Below, piece after piece: positions 40,038 to 50,554 of a DNA stretch of 64,000 nucleotides. The notes beneath the pieces were generated by a model. That model did not search any database. It was given only the letters and a program-made list of their open reading frames with translations, and had not been told where the DNA came from. Source of the DNA: Deinococcus sp. AB2017081 (GTDB taxonomy: Bacteria > Deinococcota > Deinococci > Deinococcales > Deinococcaceae). The stretch is from positions 2,225,501-2,289,500 of the forward strand of contig NZ_CP140098.1 of NCBI RefSeq assembly GCF_034440735.1, written 5' to 3'. The position numbers and the translations under genes were made by a program. The number at the start of each line of letters is the position of its first letter. Within the stretch, counting starts at the first letter, position 1.

Positions 40038-40065
40038 CGCTCAGAGCCGGTCGCTCAGAGCCGGT
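40038..40065. repeat. 14-bp tandem duplication at the end of the response-regulator gene
   Basis: CGCTCAGAGCCGGT is present twice, abutting (40038-40051 and 40052-40065). The stop codon of the response-regulator gene lies inside the second copy, so the duplication extends the 3-prime untranslated part without altering the protein. Confidence 0.85.
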
Positions 40066-40516
40066 CGTCGCGTGGCATGGGCGCCCGCACCACGCTGAGC
40101 ATGTACTGCCCCAGCGCCCGGATGGCCGTGTAGAAGCGCTCGAATTCCACCGGTTTGACCACGTAGCTGGCGGCGTTGGCCTGATACGACCGCATGATGT
40201 CCTCCTCAGCAGCGCTGGTGGTCAACATGATCACGGGTATGGTCATCAGCAGGGGATCGCGCTTGAGTTCGGCGAGCGTTTCCAGGCCATTCATGCGTGG
40301 CATGTTGATGTCGAGCAGGATCACGTCCGGCCGGGCCGATTCGGGGGCCCGCAGCACCTGCAGCGCCTCCACACCGTCCCGCGCCACCCGGAGCCGGTTG
40401 TACACGCCCGCGCCGGCGAAGGCCTCCTGGGTCAACAGGATGTCGGCTTCGCTGTCCTCGACCAGCAGGATCTCGATGGGGGTGGGCGGTGACATGGATG
40501 AAGTGGATGAGGTCAT
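40055..40516 (-). CDS. Single-domain CheY-like response regulator (Rcp1 type)
   Basis: 153 aa, receiver only. Acidic pocket Glu20/Asp21, phospho-acceptor Asp69 (VILLDINMPRMNG), Thr/Ser around 100 and Lys121 (SYVVKPVEF). The NAASYVVKP pattern and size match Rcp1-like partners of bacteriophytochrome-type kinases. Start ATG 40516 has AAGGA 5 nt upstream; a longer frame starting at 40552 lacks similarity. No kinase is adjacent, so the kinases at 7853 and 11170 are candidate partners by inference. Confidence 0.9.
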   Translation of the reverse strand: MTSSTSSMSPPTPIEILLVEDSEADILLTQEAFAGAGVYNRLRVARDGVEALQVLRAPESARPDVILLDINMPRMNGLETLAELKRDPLLMTIPVIMLTTSAAEEDIMRSYQANAASYVVKPVEFERFYTAIRALGQYMLSVVRAPMPRDDRL

Positions 40517-41037
40517 GGTCGTCCTTGGGCCGGAGTGACGGCCGCCCGTCACAGAAGATGGAGACGCTCCTGGCGTCTGTATCCCCCAGTGTGACGACCG
40601 GAATCTCAGTTGTGTGTCCCTGCGCCTCCTCCCGCTTCACCCTCCTGTTACAGGGCCTTGATGGGTCCTTGACCTGCTGTCACGCGCACGTCAGCTGCAG
40701 GGCGTGGGTGGCATCGCAGCACGATCGGCGCCCGCATGACCCCACCAGTCCGCTCCATCATCGGCTGACTGTGCGGCCGCATGTACGTTCAGGACACCGT
40801 CGACGCCGTCTCACTGCCCGAAACGCCCGCCGCAGAGTCCTGACGATCCGCTCAGGGGCGTGAAGCGATCCTGGGCGGGTCGGATGTCCTGCACGTCACA
40901 GGATCGACGGTGCGGACGTGCTTCTGGTGGTCGACGTCAACGTCGGTGGCTCTCCCGGCAGGGCCACGCGGAATGAGATCGCGACTGCCCGTGCGCGGGG
41001 CGGGGTCGTGCGCTGGCCGGAACCACCCAACGACAGA
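40517..41037. other. Non-coding gap of about 520 bp with inverted repeats
   Basis: No convincing gene on either strand. Visible structure: AGACGC-TCCTG-GCGTCT (40562-40578) in the response-regulator leader; CGATCCTG (40866-40873) and CAGGATCG (40899-40906), an 8-bp inverted repeat; CGACGT-CA-ACGTCG (40932-40945). Together these could belong to a structured RNA or regulatory site. The gap is unusually long for this compact genome. Confidence 0.6.
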
Positions 41038-41063
41038 CGCGGTGGGCTGTATAGCCCACCGCG
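41038..41063 (-). terminator. Terminator hairpin of the sdh operon
   Basis: A perfect 11-bp stem CGCGGTGGGCT (41038-41048), loop GTAT, AGCCCACCGCG (41053-41063), 16 bp after the sdhB stop codon. Few T residues follow. Confidence 0.8.
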
Positions 41064-41079
41064 CCGCCGTGGAGGTGAT

Positions 41080-41853
<774 letters not shown>

Positions 41854-41866
41854 GTTCCGTCCTTTC

Positions 41867-43618
<1,752 letters not shown>

Positions 43619-43632
43619 CAATGCCGCCTTTG

Positions 43633-44010
43633 TTAGATCGAGAACAGCCCGACGGTGCCGAATGCGAACAGCAGCGCCACCACGGTGTAGAACAGCCCCT
43701 TGACCCACGCGCGGGTCGGCCGCGAGCGCACGTAATCCTCGATGGAGTACCGCGCGCCGTTCGCGCCGTGCAGCAGGGCCAGGGACAGGATCAGCCAGTC
43801 GTAGAACTTCCACGCCGGGTTGGCGAGCTTGCCCACCACCGCGTCGAAGGTCGCGTCCGATTCACTGACCTGGATGAAGGTCATGTACACATGGCCCAGC
43901 ACCAGGAAGACCAGGATCAGCCCGCTGATCCGCATGAACACCCACCAGTTCAGCTCTGCATTGCTGTGGGCCTGCTGCCGGGCGTCTGTGAAGGTTCGAG
44001 CGCGGATCAT
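43633..44010 (-). CDS. sdhD: Succinate dehydrogenase membrane anchor subunit D
   Basis: 125 aa with three membrane helices. HGANGARYSIEDYV is the family C-terminal motif, and LGHVYMTFIQ contains the likely heme-ligand histidine. It anchors SdhAB and helps form the quinone site. The ATG overlaps the sdhC stop by one base (TGATG). Fourteen bases separate it from sdhA. Confidence 0.94.
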   Translation of the reverse strand: MIRARTFTDARQQAHSNAELNWWVFMRISGLILVFLVLGHVYMTFIQVSESDATFDAVVGKLANPAWKFYDWLILSLALLHGANGARYSIEDYVRSRPTRAWVKGLFYTVVALLFAFGTVGLFSI

Positions 44011-44366
44011 CAGTAGCCCCCCACCAGGCGCGGCCACAGCGTCAGGGCCGCGTACACGAACGACGCCGCACTGATCAGCAGAACCGCGTACCACATCTGG
44101 CGCTGGTACGCGACCCCCGCGCCGGTGAAGTCCATCACGATGATGCGCAGGCCATTGAAGGCGTGGTACACGACCCCGGCCGTCACGAAGACCAGACCGA
44201 TCCGGAACGGCCACAGGTCGTAGGTCTCGTGAATCGCCATGTAGAACCGCTCGCCGAACACGAATGACCCGATGCTGAACACGTGCAGCATCAGGTACGC
44301 CAGGATGGCCAGTCCAGACAAGCGGTGAAGCAGGAATGCCCACTGCCCCTCTCTCCCTCGGTACAT
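44010..44366 (-). CDS. sdhC: Succinate dehydrogenase cytochrome b subunit C
   Basis: 118 aa, three membrane helices. It has HRLSGLAILAYLMLHVFSIG (family SdhC start with quinone-site Ser/Arg and heme His) and VYHAFNGLRIIVMD. First gene of the operon. A perfect AAGGAGGT Shine-Dalgarno lies 7 nt before the ATG, and TGT-TATCCT (TATCCT at 44471-44476) is a candidate extended -10 about 105 bp upstream, so the operon has a long leader. Confidence 0.95.
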   Translation of the reverse strand: MYRGREGQWAFLLHRLSGLAILAYLMLHVFSIGSFVFGERFYMAIHETYDLWPFRIGLVFVTAGVVYHAFNGLRIIVMDFTGAGVAYQRQMWYAVLLISAASFVYAALTLWPRLVGGY

Positions 44367-44470
44367 TCGTCAGACCTCCTTGAAGCTTCCGCCCGCCGTC
44401 ATCCACCCCTTGTCGGGCTGGCGGGTTTGCCGTGTGGGTGAAGACTCACGCCACGCTGTCAGACCCGATC

Positions 44471-44479
44471 AGGATAACA
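44471..44479 (-). promoter_or_regulatory. Candidate extended -10 promoter of sdhCDAB
   Basis: On the minus strand TGTTATCCT reads as an extended -10 (TG-n-TATCCT). No clear -35 is present. The resulting leader would be about 98 nt, ending with the AAGGAGGT before sdhC. Confidence 0.45.
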
Positions 44480-44562
44480 CCGTGAACCCGGACAACCGTC
44501 ACTCCTGACGCAACTCGGCGCCCTGTCACCGGCCGGGGAGCAGCACGCGCTACCCTGCGGCC

Positions 44563-44901
44563 ATGGCGCCACGACCCCCCCAGAACGACGACCAGCAGGA
44601 AGCAGCGTTCACCCGCAAGATGGTGCTCGGAATCCTGGGCACCCTCGAGAGCAAGGGACTGCTCAGCCAGGCCGAGGTCGATTCGATCATCCGCGCGGCC
44701 AAGCAGGCCAGCAGCCCGGCGCCTGCTGCCCGGCGCAGCGGCCCCGCCCTGCCCGGCACCCGCTGGGCCGACGCCGACGGCCAGCCGGTCGGGATGGATC
44801 GCAGCACGCCGATTGCCATTCCCGACGTGAAGCGCCGCAGCGACGCGCCGGCCGCAGAGGACGCCGAGAAGCCGCCGGTGATCGACCTGAAGATGGAATG
44901 A
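44563..44901 (+). CDS. Small hypothetical protein with helical N-terminus
   Basis: 112 aa, unrecognised. Residues 12-48 form an amphipathic helical pair (VLGILGTLESKGLLSQAEVD) resembling short SHOCT-like oligomerisation helices; the rest is Pro/Ala-rich and probably disordered, ending acidic. No membrane segment. TACCCT (44551-44556) lies exactly 6 nt upstream, giving a leaderless start. A GGGCGC/GCGCCC hairpin follows at 44915-44932. Divergent from sdhC, so it may share the spacer but the -10 boxes are distinct. Confidence 0.8.
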   Translation: MAPRPPQNDDQQEAAFTRKMVLGILGTLESKGLLSQAEVDSIIRAAKQASSPAPAARRSGPALPGTRWADADGQPVGMDRSTPIAIPDVKRRSDAPAAEDAEKPPVIDLKME

Positions 44902-44914
44902 CCGTCGCGCGGCC

Positions 44915-44932
44915 GGGCGCTCTCCGGCGCCC
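44915..44932 (+). terminator. Short terminator hairpin between convergent genes
   Basis: GGGCGC (44915-44920), loop TCTCCG, GCGCCC (44927-44932), then TTGA. It lies 13 bp after the small hypothetical gene and 42 bp past the end of the converging lipoprotein gene. Confidence 0.55.
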
Positions 44933-44974
44933 TTGACCGCCGGAACGGGACAGCGCCGGTACGGAGGAGTGGCC

Positions 44975-47401
44975 CTACGGGCTGACCACGGTGAGGTACG
45001 TCTGCTCGGTGCCGGCGTCGCTGAGGTCGGAGGTGATGGCGGCCAGACCACCGCTGCCGAGCGGGACGGCGCGCAGGGGCGGGCCATCCGACAGGGCGAT
45101 CCGCGTCGAGGTGCCGCTCCCCGTGTCGATACGGTAGACCGAACCGGCGTCACGTCCCCACAGCGTCTCCGGATGCCTGGCATCGAAGCCGATCAGCTGC
45201 CCCGTGCCCACGTTGACGTACTCGGCCGCGCCACGGGCCGGGCTGCGGCTCAGGGTGTTGTAGCGCGCGAACCACACGTCGCCCTGATCCGACACGGCCG
45301 CGCTGGTGTAGCCGCCCACCAGGACGTGGCGGGTGACGACTCCCGTCGCGGCCTGTACGGTCAGCGCGACGCCGGCGTGGCGGGGCAGGACGAGCACGGT
45401 GCGGCGATCCGGACTGAGGGTGAGGGTACTCCCGTAGGTGCTGTCGATGCCGGTCGTGTCCACGACCCGCACCTGTCCGGTTCGCGGATTCCAGGTGCAC
45501 AGCTGCGAGGGCTCCGCCGTTCCGGGACGCGTGAACCACACGAGTCCGGCGAGGTCGGTGGCGTCGGCCAGATCGTGCCCGGGGCCGGCGGGCGGCGCGG
45601 TGAGGAGCTCGACCCGTCCGTCGTCGTGCACCAGGGCGCTGGCCGCCGCCCCGGCCAGGGCGAGCACACCGTCCGGGGTGGCAATCAGCTGGTCGACATT
45701 GCCCGGCACCTGCACCGAGATCCGACCGCCGGTGTCCGAGCGGGTGAGCGTGCTGGACACTGCGGGGGTTCCGGTGTCTGTCCGCTGCCACACGCCGACC
45801 GTGGCGGGGGCCAGCAGGCGACCGGCCACGACCGGGAACCGTGGGGGCCGGACGCGCAGCGTGCCGCTGTCGTCTTCCGGCGGCGGGCTGAGCTGCTCCG
45901 GGCTGTCGGGCACGATGGGACGGACACCCAGCGCCGCCGTCGGTGATGCCCGGAGCGGCACCTCCGCGGTCGTGGTCTCACCGGCGCGGACGGTGACCGT
46001 GACCACCCCTGTCTCCACGCCGTCCACACGGGCACGGAGTCCCACCTGTACCGGGCCGCTGAAGCCGTACTCGCCGGTCACCTGCACCGGTACGGTCGTG
46101 GCGTGGCCCTGGTACACGGTCACGGTCGGCGCTGTCAGGCGGAGCGACACTGCCGGCCCGAGAACCGTCAGGGTCGCGGCGAGCTGGGCCTGGTAGCCGC
46201 CGCCCTCGGCCGTCAGGCGGATGCGGGTGGTGCTGCCACGGGTGAGCCGGTCGCCGCGCAGGGTCACGAGGCCGCACGTGTAGTCCTGCAGATCCACGGT
46301 GGTGGGCGACACCGTGACGCCGGGCGGGAGATCGGCAGCGCCAAGCATCACCGCGCCGTGGTACGGCCCCTCACTGGACACGCACAGCGGCACCGGACGG
46401 GGGGCCGCCGGATCCAGTTCCAGCTCGGTACTGCGGGCCGAGAGGGTGAAGCCTGACCGCGCCACCTCGACCGTGGTCCGGGCGCGGCCGACCTCGTCGC
46501 CGGCACGGCCGGTCGCGATCACGGTGAACGGCTGCCGGAGGTTGGGGCCGTCCGCGTAGTGGAAGCGCAGGCGGGTCGTGATCTGCTGGGGGTGCAGGGC
46601 GCTCCCCATGGCGTGCAGGCCCAGCGGCGGCAGGGTCAGGGTCGCGGGCTGGATCGTCAGCCCCGGCAGGTCCGTGGACAGCGTGATCGGCCCGCTGTAG
46701 CCGCCGACCTGCCGGACGGTGACCACCGCTTCGACCGGTGCGGCGGTCTCGAACCGCAGGCCCGTCTCGGGAAGCAGCAGCGTGACCGCCGGGGTCGCCG
46801 CCGCTCCGGTCAGCTGGCTGCGGGAACCTGCCGGGACATCCGTGATGGCCGTGCCGCTGGCCGTGGCGTTCACGGTGGCGGCATTCCAGCCTGCCCGGAG
46901 GGTCAGCGCGTACGTCACCGGGAGCTGTTCCGGGCAGGTCAATGTGCCGCTGACAGTGGTGGCGCGGTCGCTGTGGATCCGCACGACGGGCTGCCCGCCG
47001 CTCAGGGACTCGGTGACCTGACCCAGCGGGTCGTCCCCGGCGCTGAGGATCGTCACGCGGTCGCCCACGCTCAGCGCCGCGTCCGGCGGCGGGCCGCTGA
47101 ACGCGCACGTTCCGTCCAGCGGGAGCAGGGGAGACGCCGTGGGTGTGCCGGGGGCGGCGTCCAGGGGCAGCGTCAGGGTTCCGGGAGAGTGCAGCGAGCC
47201 CGCCACGCCGGTGAACAGGTGCCCACCGCCCGCCAGGAGGGCCCGGGCCTCCGGGAAGCTGGCCCCCTGCACCTGACCCTCGATCCGGCCCGGATCGACG
47301 ACCGTGCCAGCGACCGGCCCCGGTGCCGGCACCTCCGGGGCGCACGACAGCAGGCCGACCAGCAGGGCCGCCGGTACCCAGTTGAGCGGTCGGTCAGTCA
47401 C
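44975..47401 (-). CDS. Large Ig-like/propeller lipoprotein, unknown function
   Basis: 808 aa lipoprotein: signal peptide with lipobox LLSC (Cys about 20). Residues about 38-190 are a domain shared with the next gene. About 190-500 hold at least three bacterial Ig-like or cadherin-like repeats of the type GPITLSTDLPGLTIQPATL. About 510-808 look like a beta-propeller with repeating D-G/W-F blades. GTG 47401 is preferred over ATG 47410 because TAGCAT (47409-47414) lies 7 nt upstream. Probably surface-exposed; no catalytic motif seen. It ends facing the small hypothetical gene. Confidence 0.8.
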   Translation of the reverse strand: MTDRPLNWVPAALLVGLLSCAPEVPAPGPVAGTVVDPGRIEGQVQGASFPEARALLAGGGHLFTGVAGSLHSPGTLTLPLDAAPGTPTASPLLPLDGTCAFSGPPPDAALSVGDRVTILSAGDDPLGQVTESLSGGQPVVRIHSDRATTVSGTLTCPEQLPVTYALTLRAGWNAATVNATASGTAITDVPAGSRSQLTGAAATPAVTLLLPETGLRFETAAPVEAVVTVRQVGGYSGPITLSTDLPGLTIQPATLTLPPLGLHAMGSALHPQQITTRLRFHYADGPNLRQPFTVIATGRAGDEVGRARTTVEVARSGFTLSARSTELELDPAAPRPVPLCVSSEGPYHGAVMLGAADLPPGVTVSPTTVDLQDYTCGLVTLRGDRLTRGSTTRIRLTAEGGGYQAQLAATLTVLGPAVSLRLTAPTVTVYQGHATTVPVQVTGEYGFSGPVQVGLRARVDGVETGVVTVTVRAGETTTAEVPLRASPTAALGVRPIVPDSPEQLSPPPEDDSGTLRVRPPRFPVVAGRLLAPATVGVWQRTDTGTPAVSSTLTRSDTGGRISVQVPGNVDQLIATPDGVLALAGAAASALVHDDGRVELLTAPPAGPGHDLADATDLAGLVWFTRPGTAEPSQLCTWNPRTGQVRVVDTTGIDSTYGSTLTLSPDRRTVLVLPRHAGVALTVQAATGVVTRHVLVGGYTSAAVSDQGDVWFARYNTLSRSPARGAAEYVNVGTGQLIGFDARHPETLWGRDAGSVYRIDTGSGTSTRIALSDGPPLRAVPLGSGGLAAITSDLSDAGTEQTYLTVVSP

Positions 47402-47456
47402 GCGGCCCATGCTAGTGCCGGTGCCGCCGGTGCGGCGCTGCCTGTCCAGCGGCGTG

Positions 47457-48419
47457 TCAGGGACGCTGCACGTCCAGGGTGCCGTCGCCCCGGCCGACCT
47501 GCTGGCCGGACTCGTTGGTCACCGTGATCACGAAGGGACGCACGCCGTTCACCGCGCCGGTATACGTGAATGCCAGGGTCGTGCGCAGGGCCTGGGTGCC
47601 CAGCCCCAGCCGGCGCAGCCCGCTGCCAGGCCGGGGACCCACGGACAGCGGGCCGCCCAGCGTGACCTCGCTGGGGGTCACGGTCAGCCCCTCGATGTCC
47701 GTCTTCAGGGTGAAGGTGCCGCCCAGGCCACCCTCCTGGTACAGGGTCGCGGCGACCTGGGCCGTTGCGTTGTCCCGGAAGGTCAGGAGTTCCGGGGCCA
47801 GCACCACCGAGATGTACGGCAGGTTCAGGCTGGACTCGAAGGCCGTGGTGACCGTCCCCAGGCTTTTCATGGAGACCGTCTGGGCGTCCGAGAATTCCAC
47901 GGCGTTCCAGCCCCGGCGCAGGGTGACGTCGTAGTTCACCTCGGTGGTTCCGCCGCAGCGGATCGTTGCCTGAACGGTCGCGGCGCGGTCGCTGTACACG
48001 CGGGCCACGCGGGAGAACGGCAACGTGCCGCCGGCCTTGACCAGTTCGCGGATGTGTCCCAGCGGGTCGCCCTCGGGGCTGGCGACGACCAGCCGGTCGT
48101 AGAACTGCACCTTCGGATGGTTTTGGGCCGCGCCGCTGACGGTGCACCCGTCCGGTACCGTCAGCAGGTCGAAGGCGTCGGCGGCCGGCGGAGGCGTACC
48201 CACGTCCAGGCGGAAGGTGCCGGGTGCCGTGAGCTGGCCGGTCACGCCGGTGTGCGTGGCGTCACCGCTGGCGAGGTACACCACCGCATCCGGAAAGCTG
48301 ACGCCGGCCGCGGTGCCCTGCAGGGTCAGGCGATCGGCACTGCTCGTCGTGGTGGAGCCGCAGCTGGCCAGCGCGGCGCACAGGACGAGGATCGCGGGAA
48401 CGGGCGCGTGGCGTGTCAT
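47457..48419 (-). CDS. Lipoprotein paralogous to the N-terminal half of its neighbour
   Basis: 320 aa with lipobox LASC (Cys20). Aligns by eye with residues 38-270 of the 808-aa lipoprotein. Shared features are an opening G-x-x-x-G-V-S-F-P-(D/E)-A, a D-P-L-G-(H/Q) motif, SDRAATV (SDRATTV in the partner), a single C-x-x-x-(E/Q) pair, and LRRGWNAVEF matching LRAGWNAATV. An Ig-like segment follows. Two outer-surface lipoproteins from one ancestral gene, in tandem. TAGACT lies 9 nt upstream, giving a very short leader. Function unknown. Confidence 0.82.
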   Translation of the reverse strand: MTRHAPVPAILVLCAALASCGSTTTSSADRLTLQGTAAGVSFPDAVVYLASGDATHTGVTGQLTAPGTFRLDVGTPPPAADAFDLLTVPDGCTVSGAAQNHPKVQFYDRLVVASPEGDPLGHIRELVKAGGTLPFSRVARVYSDRAATVQATIRCGGTTEVNYDVTLRRGWNAVEFSDAQTVSMKSLGTVTTAFESSLNLPYISVVLAPELLTFRDNATAQVAATLYQEGGLGGTFTLKTDIEGLTVTPSEVTLGGPLSVGPRPGSGLRRLGLGTQALRTTLAFTYTGAVNGVRPFVITVTNESGQQVGRGDGTLDVQRP

Positions 48420-48553
48420 CGGATCCGCAGTCTAGCGCCGGACCATCCCGTCACCGCATGAGCGTGGCTTCGGGGAGGATTGACGAACGCCCGGAAGGCG
48501 CCGTGGGCCGCCCGCCGTCTACGCAGTCGCTGGTCTCCCCGGACGTGTCCGCC

Positions 48554-48559
48554 TACACT
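48554..48559 (+). promoter_or_regulatory. -10 box of the LysE-type gene
   Basis: TACACT at 48554-48559 would place the transcript start near 48566. The leader of about 52 nt is very G+C-rich and ends with AAGGAG before ATG 48618. A GTG lies 6 nt after the box but is out of frame with the transporter gene, so a leaderless small peptide cannot be ruled out. Confidence 0.55.
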
Positions 48560-48617
48560 GTCGGCGTGCCCGGCGCGTCCGGCGGCCGACCGCGGCCGCG
48601 CCGGCAAGGAGACAGTC

Positions 48618-49250
48618 ATGGACACGAAGATTCTGCTGGCCGTGGCCGCGCTGCACGTGGTCGTGCTGGTCGTACCCGGCCCGGACGTGCTGCTGGTCAG
48701 CCAGACGGCGCTGAGCCGCACCCGCCGCGCCGCACTGCTGGCCGGGCTGGGCGTGGTGCTGGGCATCGCGGTGTGGGCCAGCCTGGCGCTGCTGGGCATC
48801 GGCCTGCTGTTCGAGGCCTTTCCGTGGATCAGCGGCGCGGTGCGGGTCGCGGGCGGCGCGTACCTGCTGTGGATGGGCGTGACCCTGTGGCGCAGCAGCC
48901 TGAAGCCAGGTGAGGCCAGTGGGCTCGAAACCGCCCCCGCCAGCGACCTGGGCGCCCTGTGGCGCGGCTTCCTGACCAACATCTCCAATCCGAAGGCGGC
49001 CGTGTTTTTCGGCAGCGTGTTCTCGGGTGTGCTGGGGACGGGTGCGGGCAGCGGCATGAAGCTCGCCGCCTTCGCGATCATCGTGACGCTCAGCGCCGTG
49101 TGGTTCGCGCTGGTCGCCGCCGGCATGTCCACGGTGCCCATGCAGCAGGCCTACCGCCGTGCCCGCCGCGCCGTGGATCGCGTGGCCGGCAGCGTGATGC
49201 TGGGCTTCGGCGCGGCCCTGCTCGCGACCCGGGAGCACGGCCATGGGTGA
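48618..49250 (+). CDS. LysE/RhtB-family amino-acid exporter
   Basis: 210 aa, six membrane helices. The family N-terminus VVPGPDVLLVSQTAL and the central NISNPKAAVFFGSVF motif are present. Exports an amino acid or similar metabolite; substrate not predictable. AAGGAG stands 6 nt before the ATG. It overlaps the following gene by 8 bp, an arrangement that suggests joint expression. Confidence 0.92.
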   Translation: MDTKILLAVAALHVVVLVVPGPDVLLVSQTALSRTRRAALLAGLGVVLGIAVWASLALLGIGLLFEAFPWISGAVRVAGGAYLLWMGVTLWRSSLKPGEASGLETAPASDLGALWRGFLTNISNPKAAVFFGSVFSGVLGTGAGSGMKLAAFAIIVTLSAVWFALVAAGMSTVPMQQAYRRARRAVDRVAGSVMLGFGAALLATREHGHG

Positions 49251-50484
49251 GGCCAAACGCCGCCGGGCGCTGGGCCTGATGCCCGCCGTCCATCCCTTCG
49301 TGGCCCAGCTCGACGCAGAGGGGAACGCGACCATCGTGAGTGGCCCGGCGGACGCCGCCCTGCACGCGCTGATCACCCGGACGCTGGCCGACACGCAGCT
49401 GACCGGTGAGGCGTGGGCCAGCGAGTACCGTTCGGCGGAAGTGCTGTCCGGGCGGGTGCCGGGGCGGTTCGTGACCGCCGAGGATGTGCAGCGCGTGCCC
49501 GTCGCCCCGTACCGCCAGCTGACCGGCGAACTCGTCATCGGGCCCAGCGCTCCGGAGACTGACGACGTGCTGCTGCCGGTCGAGGGCGGGCACCTGCGGC
49601 TGCGCGGCCAGCAGCACTCGATGGACGGCCTGACGTGGGTCTCGCCGTCGGCGCCCCGTGATCCCCAGGCGTTCCTGCGCGTCCTGCAGGACAACCCGGC
49701 GTTCTCGCTGCAGGGTGAACTGATCGCACAGCTCCGTGCCGAGCACTGGCTCGAGGGCCGCATCGACCTCGACCCGGAGCCGCCGGAGGCGCTGCTGGAG
49801 GGCACCGAGGAGATCGTCCGCGAGTGGCACGGCACCTCGGTGCAGGACTGGAGCGAGATCCACACCGAACTCGGTGGCGAGGGCGTTCCTGTCGCCCGCC
49901 GCACCGTGTTCGAGCTGCGCCGCCCCGCGCCGCTCCAGAGCCCCATGAACCGCGTGTTCGCCATCCGCCGGGGCATCGAGTTCGTCCCGGTGGAGGACGG
50001 CGCGGCGTACACGCTCGACGGCGAGGACTGGATCGCCTATGACCCGGACCGTGCCGCGCTGCCCGGCGGCGGACTGCCACCCGAACTCGCCAGCCTCTTC
50101 GACCTGGAGACCGTCAGCGTCATCGTCCATGCCGACGGCCGCGTGGAGTGGGCGGACACCGACCTGCCCGGTGAGCGTCTGGACGCCCTGAACGAGAACC
50201 TCCGCGACGCGACCGGTGCGGGCGACCCGCCGCACTGGGCCGCGTGGACGGCGTCCGTGCTGGGCGAGACCTACGGCGAGGAGCTGGACGTGCCGGAGGG
50301 AACGGCCCTGCCCGTGCCGCTCGCCGTGAAGCTCGACCTCCCCACCGACGCGCTGCACGACGACGACCCCCTGTCGCAGACCTTCATGGAGTCCGAGGTC
50401 TCGTTCGACGGCACCACCTGGCGGGACCTGTACGACGAGGATCTGCCCCCCGAACTCGGGGCATTCCGGCCGCCCACGACTTAA
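49243..50484 (+). CDS. Unknown 413-aa acidic protein coupled to LysE exporter
   Basis: 413 aa, not recognised. It starts [19 protein letters not shown], a short basic motif resembling the first lines of small zinc- or RNA-associated helices. The remainder is acidic, rich in Asp/Glu/Pro, with an internal similarity: segments around 100-135 ([13 protein letters not shown]), 270-290 ([13 protein letters not shown]) and 388-400 ([13 protein letters not shown]) each carry a D-G-x-x-W core, possibly three repeats of one small beta domain. No signal peptide or membrane helix. It overlaps the exporter gene by 8 bp. Confidence 0.8.
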   Translation: MGEAKRRRALGLMPAVHPFVAQLDAEGNATIVSGPADAALHALITRTLADTQLTGEAWASEYRSAEVLSGRVPGRFVTAEDVQRVPVAPYRQLTGELVIGPSAPETDDVLLPVEGGHLRLRGQQHSMDGLTWVSPSAPRDPQAFLRVLQDNPAFSLQGELIAQLRAEHWLEGRIDLDPEPPEALLEGTEEIVREWHGTSVQDWSEIHTELGGEGVPVARRTVFELRRPAPLQSPMNRVFAIRRGIEFVPVEDGAAYTLDGEDWIAYDPDRAALPGGGLPPELASLFDLETVSVIVHADGRVEWADTDLPGERLDALNENLRDATGAGDPPHWAAWTASVLGETYGEELDVPEGTALPVPLAVKLDLPTDALHDDDPLSQTFMESEVSFDGTTWRDLYDEDLPPELGAFRPPTT

Positions 50485-50525
50485 GCTGAACGCACCGGCA
50501 CCACGACTGGACATCCGGATGTCCA
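50482..50525 (+). promoter_or_regulatory. leuB promoter -10 and 18-bp palindrome in the leader
   Basis: TAAGCT (50482-50487), at the stop codon of the upstream gene, is a plausible -10 box. Downstream, TGGACATCCGGATGTCCA (50508-50525) is a perfect 18-bp palindrome, followed by AAGGA at 50545-50549 and the start codon of leuB. It may be an operator or a leader hairpin. Confidence 0.6.
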
Positions 50526-50554
50526 CCGCCTCACTCTCCCCCGCAAGGAACACC

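Noticed and set aside
48566..48617. Leaderless small peptide before the LysE gene
   Set aside because: A GTG follows the TACACT box at the right distance, but the frame runs into the transporter gene out of phase and has no plausible composition; treated as a leader.
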